A stretch of 64,000 bases of DNA from Adiantum capillus-veneris (lineage: Eukaryota; Streptophyta; Polypodiopsida; Polypodiales; Pteridaceae), in NCBI GenBank assembly GCA_014529385.2, contig CM043959.1, positions 88,015,029 through 88,079,028 on the forward strand, given 5' to 3'. This document shows positions 10,424 to 64,000 of this stretch, in pieces. Below the pieces are notes generated by a model. The model was not told the DNA's origin. It saw nothing but the letters and a program-made list of their open reading frames with translations, and did no database searches. The stretch's first letter is position 1, and every line of letters begins with the position of its first letter. The translations under genes were made by a program, and so were the position numbers.

Positions 10424-11726
10424 TAAGCCATCTGTAGCTGTTTAGCCATTTGTAGATGTGTCTGCCTCTAGTATAAGTTTCAGCATCTCCTTTCTCTCTT
10501 CTTTCACTTATCCTCTCACCATAGTATGTGTTATGATAAGGTCCTTGCAAATTCTCAGTCTCTGCCGTGCCTATCGGTGTCCCCACATTTCCTCCTTCGT
10601 ATACTTTCTCTACCACTATAACTAGGGTGCTTGTTTTGTCCTAAACTTCTCATAATCGGCTCATTCTTTCCATGCGATTGGACTACTTTGTTTTATTGCC
10701 TTGTATTGTCCCGTCTTCTCACTTTTGGTGTTCAAAATGGGTTCTCTCTAATCAAACCTTCTCATCAAACTGGGCTCTAAGTGTAAAACACTATGGGTCA
10801 GTAGGAGGCTTTTTCCAGGAGTCCTTCGTCTTCTTCTTCCCATTGTTTTCTGCGTGTGATATTGGGTCACTCTATAACCCTTTTCTTTGATAAAATTCAT
10901 ACCTACTCTCTCTATGTAGTTCTTCAGATTCTCAAGAATTAGTTGTGTTTCTCTCTCTTGAGTCACCCCTTAAACTACGAGTCCCTCTCAACCCCTTGCC
11001 CCTACCCACTACGCATCGCCCCTCTCTACCTTCACTCGCCCCTATCCTCTAGCCCTCGCCCCTCTCTATCCCCTTGCCCCTTCCCCTCCCTAGATTCGCC
11101 CCCTTCCCAGATTCGCCCCTAACTAAAAGCATCTCGCCCCTACTCTACCCAAGTCGCCCCGACCCTCCCCAACTCGCCCTGCCCTTCACAATTCGCCTCC
11201 CCTCTCAAACTCGCCCCACCCTCCTATATTCGCCCCTACCCTAAATAACTCGCCCCACCCTCCTGTATTCGCCCCTACCCTAAATAATTCGCCTCCCTTC
11301 CCAAACTCGCCCCTACCCAATCCCCCTCGCCCCTCCCCTCCCCTCCCCAATTTGCCCTACCCAATCCGTACTCCATCATCTACAGTTTGCACCTCACGCC
11401 TCACCCCTACCACCTCTTCTGGCATACAATTTCCTTCCGATAGCGTGGCTACGGAGACAACCTCGAGTCATCTTTGTTATCTAGTCTTCGGCTTCTTCCG
11501 CTTCGCAGAAACACACAATTATCTGCGTACAGAGAGGAAGTGCCGATTTGCCAATGCGTATGCAATTATGGATTTGTAATTTAGACATGTATGCAATTGA
11601 GGAACTACCTTCTTCTCATCAATTTTGAGTGTCTTGAAAGTTTCCCTGTTCATTGAATTGGGGAACAACCTCAGTGTGTGGCTTCATAGAGCATCAGTAT
11701 CACGTGGCAGAAGTTTTACATTTCCC
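10424..11726 (+). other. Gypsy 3' spacer with C-rich repeat tract
   Basis: Non-coding stretch between integrase and the extra ORF. At 10,990-11,365 it turns into a strongly strand-biased, degenerate repeat of TCGCCCC/CTACCC units, about 30 or more copies, with almost no G except in the CG steps. The minus strand therefore carries closely spaced GGGG runs. No gene was recognised. Confidence 0.55.
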
Positions 11727-13748
11727 ATGGTGGGTAGCAGCAAACATTCCAGAAAGGCAGGGTTAATAAGAAATCCATCGCAGCCACTGAGTTCTGTTTA
11801 GGAGGATGACTCAGAAAGTAGTTGCCATGATCTGGATGACATAACTTCCACTGACCCTAGTGACGAAAGTTACAAAGCCTCGCCCGCAAACTCAGAGTCG
11901 GATTCTGAAGCTACCTCTGAATTGGACGCTTCCAGAGGGACAAATATGAAAGCACGTAAATAGAAGAGCAATCATCAAGTCATCACTCATGCAATCAGTA
12001 GGCCAGCAACATCTAAAAATCGCACGCAATTCTCTTTGGCTTTTTATCTACAGCCGCCTCGACCATCTTTGAGCAAAATCCTCTCCAGTGCCCAGCTATA
12101 GGCTTTGGGTCTCACAGTACTGGCTGATGGCGATCTATCAACTATTGTTCCTGTTGAGATGATACATGACCTTTTAAACCAAGGTAAGGGGCCACAAACT
12201 CACTGCTACACGGCTAGGCCATGCTATGGGTATGACCAACTTTCCATCTGCGAAGCCTGCTACACACACCTTCTCTCAGCTTTCCAAGGATGCAACAATT
12301 CAAGCATGTCAGAAGATTCTCAGTACGGATCATCCAAATTACGAACGCAACAAACAGCTCCTGGCAATCTTTAGGTACTACTTTTTGGCCAGACATGCCA
12401 AAGAAGATAAGGAAAAATGTAAACTGCCCACTACATTTCAACCGTGGGACGGCCTTTACTGTTTGATCCACACCTGTGGATTCCACCAGATTCTTTTAAC
12501 ATCATTACACTCTAGGGCCAAAAGGTTTCAGGCCCAGGTGCAGTTTGTGCAGTTCAGCTTCAAATGTTTCACAGCACCTCTCTTGGCGTGGGTCATAAAT
12601 ATACATGTTACTCCTGACGAAATGGATGAGGATACACAAAGAGTGCAAGGGAAAAGGAAATCTCTAAGCATTAAGGTTGATCCTAAAATCACTAAGAAAA
12701 AGAAGATCAAAGCAAAGGTGGCGAAAGACACAACAGAGTCTCTACTCTCCTTGCCAATGTCTGAGAGCCAACAGACTAAGGTGACACATCTTCCGCGACG
12801 CTCTCTGTCTGCTTCCACCCCTCGCTCTACTGGACCGGTGTCTACTTCCACCCTTTATGACAAGTCGGCGGCTTCTCCCTCGGAGATTTCTGTCCCTTCT
12901 TTTCCCATATTCACCCATACTGATGCCAATATATCACTGACTCCACCCGCAACAACCATCTCAGCCCACACTCCACCTGTTGTACCTACTCCTAGCTCCC
13001 CAATTGTGCCACTTGAGCCTCCTCCAGTATCATCTTCAGAGGTAGCTGACTCTACTTCTCTATTTCACCTTTTTGACAAAATATTACAAGACTCCAGGAA
13101 TGCTATCGCCACCATAGAGCTAGGAGCGGAACATTTAGTTTCCACGCACCAACGCCACATACCTAGCTATGGAGGGATCTCTGAAAGTCGCCAAGAGTGC
13201 CATCGCAGATCGGGATGCTACGATTTTCGCATTGCAACAAGCTTTGAAGATAACGTCAGAAATCATTGAAGACCTTAAAGCGCAAATACAAGGATTTCGA
13301 GAAATGCTTCTACAGGTCTACCCAAGCTCCGGTGGGCATGGGGTATGGATGGACGGGATCAGGGACACCAATGCAAACTACAGCAACAGGTCCTTCTCAG
13401 CAATTTACGGGACTCTACACATAGCCTCCAGTTCAGTACTACAATCAATAGTCTCCTAAGGGGTTTCAGTCGCCATTGCCCCACATGCAGAGCGTTCCTT
13501 GCTGCGACGGTGTTGCTGGTGCGCACCACCATGGTTGTGTTACTCGACGTTCTCAGTACACTACCAAACAGGTGCTACCCTCTGCCCTGCAACAGGTGGC
13601 TGCTCCTTTCACACACGGCCAGGTTATGGACAGCAGAGCCCAGCAACCTCTAGTCCAACAGCGAGGTCCCACCATTGATTTGATGGCTCCACCTCCAAAG
13701 ACTGATACTTCGGGTGCGGTTGTGGCGACTACTCTTTCTCTTGGGTGA
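11727..13748 (+). pseudogene. Extra ORF of the gypsy element, broken
   Basis: From ATG 11,727 one frame reads an acidic, Ser-rich N-terminus (EDDSESSCHD, SNSESDSE-like) with three in-frame stops, then shifts near 12,200 into a frame open to 13,269 (FPSAKPATHTFSQLSKDA, HPNYERNKQLLAIFRYYF, a KITKKKKIKAKVAK basic patch, a long Ser/Pro/Thr-rich linker), and shifts again at about 13,170 into a predicted helical segment (IADRDATIFALQQALK, IIEDLKAQIQGFREM) and a Gln/Pro-rich tail. I do not recognise the family. Its place between integrase and the 3' LTR, in the same orientation as pol, matches the additional ORFs of Tat and Athila elements. Function unknown. Confidence 0.45.
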
Positions 13749-13870
13749 TTGCATGACAGACTTTTCACCATGGCAGTACAGTAGTGGTTTATTTTTGTAG
13801 TCTTATGGTCTTTTAGCAGTTTCAGTTGTTTCTCTCACCGAGACGGTGAGTGGTCTTGTGGCGGGCAACC

Positions 13871-14295
13871 TGTAGCAGGGCTACAATGTCACTCGCACGA
13901 GACAGGCCCGGGTTTCACACTGGACAGACTCTCTTGCCCGTGGCAGGGATACGGGTGGTGGTCTAGTCGACACTGTGGCCAGCACACCACCTCCACAATT
14001 CATAGATAGGCTTAGCTGGAGTGGATATTTTGCAGCCGTTAGTGGCTCTTCCTGTTTGTATATATCCGTAGCTGTTTGGGGTTTTGATGATCCACTTTGT
14101 ATGGTCTAGGATTAGTCTCGAGTCCTGAGTCTAGAGTTCTGCACGCCACTGGCACTCTCCCTGCACATCGGAGCCTCGACACCCCCATTGTATCTTGAGT
14201 CCTGAGCTTGGAGTTGTGTGTGCTGCCAGCCAAAGTTGTATGGTTCTTTGAGCTTGTCGAGTTCCATTGAGTTGAGTCTGCAGTTGTGTTTTGAG
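13871..14295 (+). repeat. Gypsy 3' LTR, truncated
   Basis: Aligns with both halves of the split 5' LTR and contains the uninterrupted copia target site at about 14,079-14,095 (GGGGTTTTGATGATCC). The alignment stops at TTTTGAG (14,295), where LINE sequence begins, so about 150 bp of the LTR is missing. Confidence 0.78.
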
Positions 14296-14756
14296 GTGCA
14301 GTGAGAGAGAGGAGTGTTGGGAGCTCATCAGCGGCCTAGCTCTCTGGTTCATCTGGCGGGCCCGCTGTTTCCGCATCTTTGAGGCTCGTCCTGTGCCACC
14401 AGCAGAGACTGTTCGTGACTTTTGGCTAGAGCTGATCCATACTCTCAGAGGACAGCTTGAGGGACTACAGGGCAGCTCCGACCGCATGCGGGAGCGCCGC
14501 GAGGCTTTTCTTCGACTCTGGCGCCCTGGGCCTTTCTAAACCATAGTCCAGGGGGTGCTCAGATGGCACTACTGTCCACCTGTGTGGCTCTTCCCTCCTC
14601 CCATCTCTTGATTTAGCCTCATTGTATATATGCTGTTTTTTCATTGGGAGAGTCTCCCCATCATGCTTGTTGTAGCCCTCTCTCGCAGAGGTGGATGTAT
14701 CCCTATGGGCAGTTTTCATTAACTAATAGAAGGATCTTTTTCTCGGAAAAAAAAAA
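14296..14756 (+). mobile_element. 5'-truncated LINE, 3' end with A tail
   Basis: An open frame to 14,539 encodes the C-terminus of a plant LINE ORF2 (ALWFIWRARCFRIFE and a charged helical end). It is followed by about 200 bp of 3' UTR ending in AACTAATAGAAGGATCTTTT and a 10-A run at 14,747-14,756. The same 3' terminal sequence closes the LINE at 58,645-59,930, which supports this being a genuine LINE 3' end. 5' truncation is the usual outcome of target-primed reverse transcription. The insertion disrupts the gypsy 3' LTR. Confidence 0.7.
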
Positions 14757-14828
14757 TATATTTCAAGTAACATTAACAATACATTGTCTGAAGAGAACAA
14801 AAACAATCACAAGGGTCAGAATAGTTAC

Positions 14829-63642
<48,814 letters not shown>

Positions 63643-63662
63643 CTGTATGAGCAAATAAAAGA

Positions 63663-63664
<2 letters not shown>

Positions 63665-63738
<74 letters not shown>
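63665..63738. repeat. (TC)n microsatellite
   Basis: About 37 units, just upstream of the SET exon acceptor at 63,643 (on the minus strand a GA run). Confidence 0.98.
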
Positions 63739-63742
<4 letters not shown>

Positions 63743-63872
63743 AGGATAGATTCTAGTAGTAGTATCTTTGTTCTAGTTCTTTTGTACCCAAAGTCCAGAC
63801 ATGGTATTAAATTCACCATTTTATAACAGATTGGTCTCATAGGTCATTTTGGCCTTTTGAAGACGTTAATAT

Positions 63873-63874
<2 letters not shown>

Positions 63875-63913
<39 letters not shown>
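63875..63913. repeat. (CT)n microsatellite
   Basis: About 19 units. Confidence 0.98.
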
Positions 63914-63916
<3 letters not shown>

Positions 63917-63930
63917 TTTCTATCACCCAA

Positions 63931-64000
63931 GTGTGGTAGATTGGTTATGCCATTTCCCTCTTGAATAACAGGTCTTGAGTTCAACTCTCCTCGTCAGCTA
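63931..64000 (+). repeat. tRNA-like sequence, possible SINE head
   Basis: GTGTGGTAGATTGGTTATGC resembles an A box (TGGYNNAGTGG type) and AGGTCTTGAGTTCAACTCTC resembles a B box and T arm (GAGTTCAACTC can pair). Spacing of about 40 bp fits. It is cut off by the window edge, so neither a full tRNA fold nor a SINE body can be checked. Confidence 0.3.

Larger units (their letters stand above)
515..14295 (+). mobile_element. Degenerate Ty3/gypsy element with nested copia
   Basis: The order is 5' LTR, PBS-like site, gag with three CCHC knuckles, RT remnant, RNase H, H2C2 and integrase, a long 3' region with an extra ORF, then 3' LTR. The 5' LTR is split by a complete copia element (765-6,314) and the 3' LTR is cut at 14,295 by a LINE. 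LTR start and end are inferred by aligning the two copies: both open with TGTA and the 5' copy ends in CA at 6,681. The extra ORF downstream of integrase and the TGGCACGCCCCG-type site after the LTR suggest the Tat side of plant gypsy elements, which is inference. Protease and most of RT are deleted, so it is dead. It lies in the SET-gene intron that follows exon 14,829-14,864. Confidence 0.75.

Noticed and set aside
10401-10966. Short frames on both strands after the gypsy integrase
   Set aside because: No motif, no conserved context; treated as non-coding spacer.

Overview
The window is land-plant nuclear DNA. Almost all of it lies inside one host gene on the minus strand, and most of the rest is retrotransposon sequence sitting in that gene's introns. 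Nine short exons with canonical splice sites and matching phases encode the N-terminal and catalytic part of a SET-domain lysine methyltransferase of the plant Rubisco-LSMT-like family (compare Arabidopsis At1g24610). They fall in two clusters, 62.4-63.6 kb (four exons) and 14.8-17.3 kb (five exons), separated by a single 45,126-bp intron. The gene continues off both ends, and the next intron is at least 14.8 kb. Giant introns filled with LTR elements are typical of gymnosperms, ferns and other large plant genomes. I cannot name the species; a fern or other seedless vascular plant is only a guess.

Layout from left to right. 1-14.8 kb (inside the intron after the last visible exon): a LINE endonuclease scrap, then a Ty3/gypsy element (515-14,295, + strand) whose 5' LTR is split by a young Ty1/copia element (765-6,314, - strand, target duplication TTTTG) and whose 3' LTR is cut by a 5'-truncated LINE. 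14.8-17.3 kb: five SET exons. 17.3-62.4 kb: the giant intron. It holds an old minus-strand retroelement remnant (18.2-20.8), a complete but inactivated chromovirus with chromodomain (20,778-27,331, target duplication AATGC), a degenerate LTR and gag scrap (28.1-29.6), a second copia element (29,588-34,750), a large gag-protease element without RT or integrase (34,751-45,264) carrying a series of 22-bp palindromes and a captured DEAD-box helicase fragment, and a pol-less chromovirus derivative (45,265-47,716). After these comes an old minus-oriented LTR broken by three later insertions: a second gag-protease element (48,133-54,060, target duplication GAGAG), a solo LTR (54,145-55,296) and a minus-strand chromovirus (55,383-58,389). 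Two LINE fragments on opposite strands follow (58.6-61.6). 62.4-63.6 kb: four upstream SET exons. 63.6-64 kb: CT microsatellites and a tRNA-like stretch.

Apart from the SET gene no host gene is supported. None of the retroelements has an intact pol; nonsense codons (often TAG where the family has Gln or Trp), frameshifts and deletions are visible in each. Two elements consist of gag plus protease plus an unrecognised C-terminal extension, and would need proteins from other elements to move. No tRNA or rRNA gene, bacterial-type operon or CRISPR array is present.
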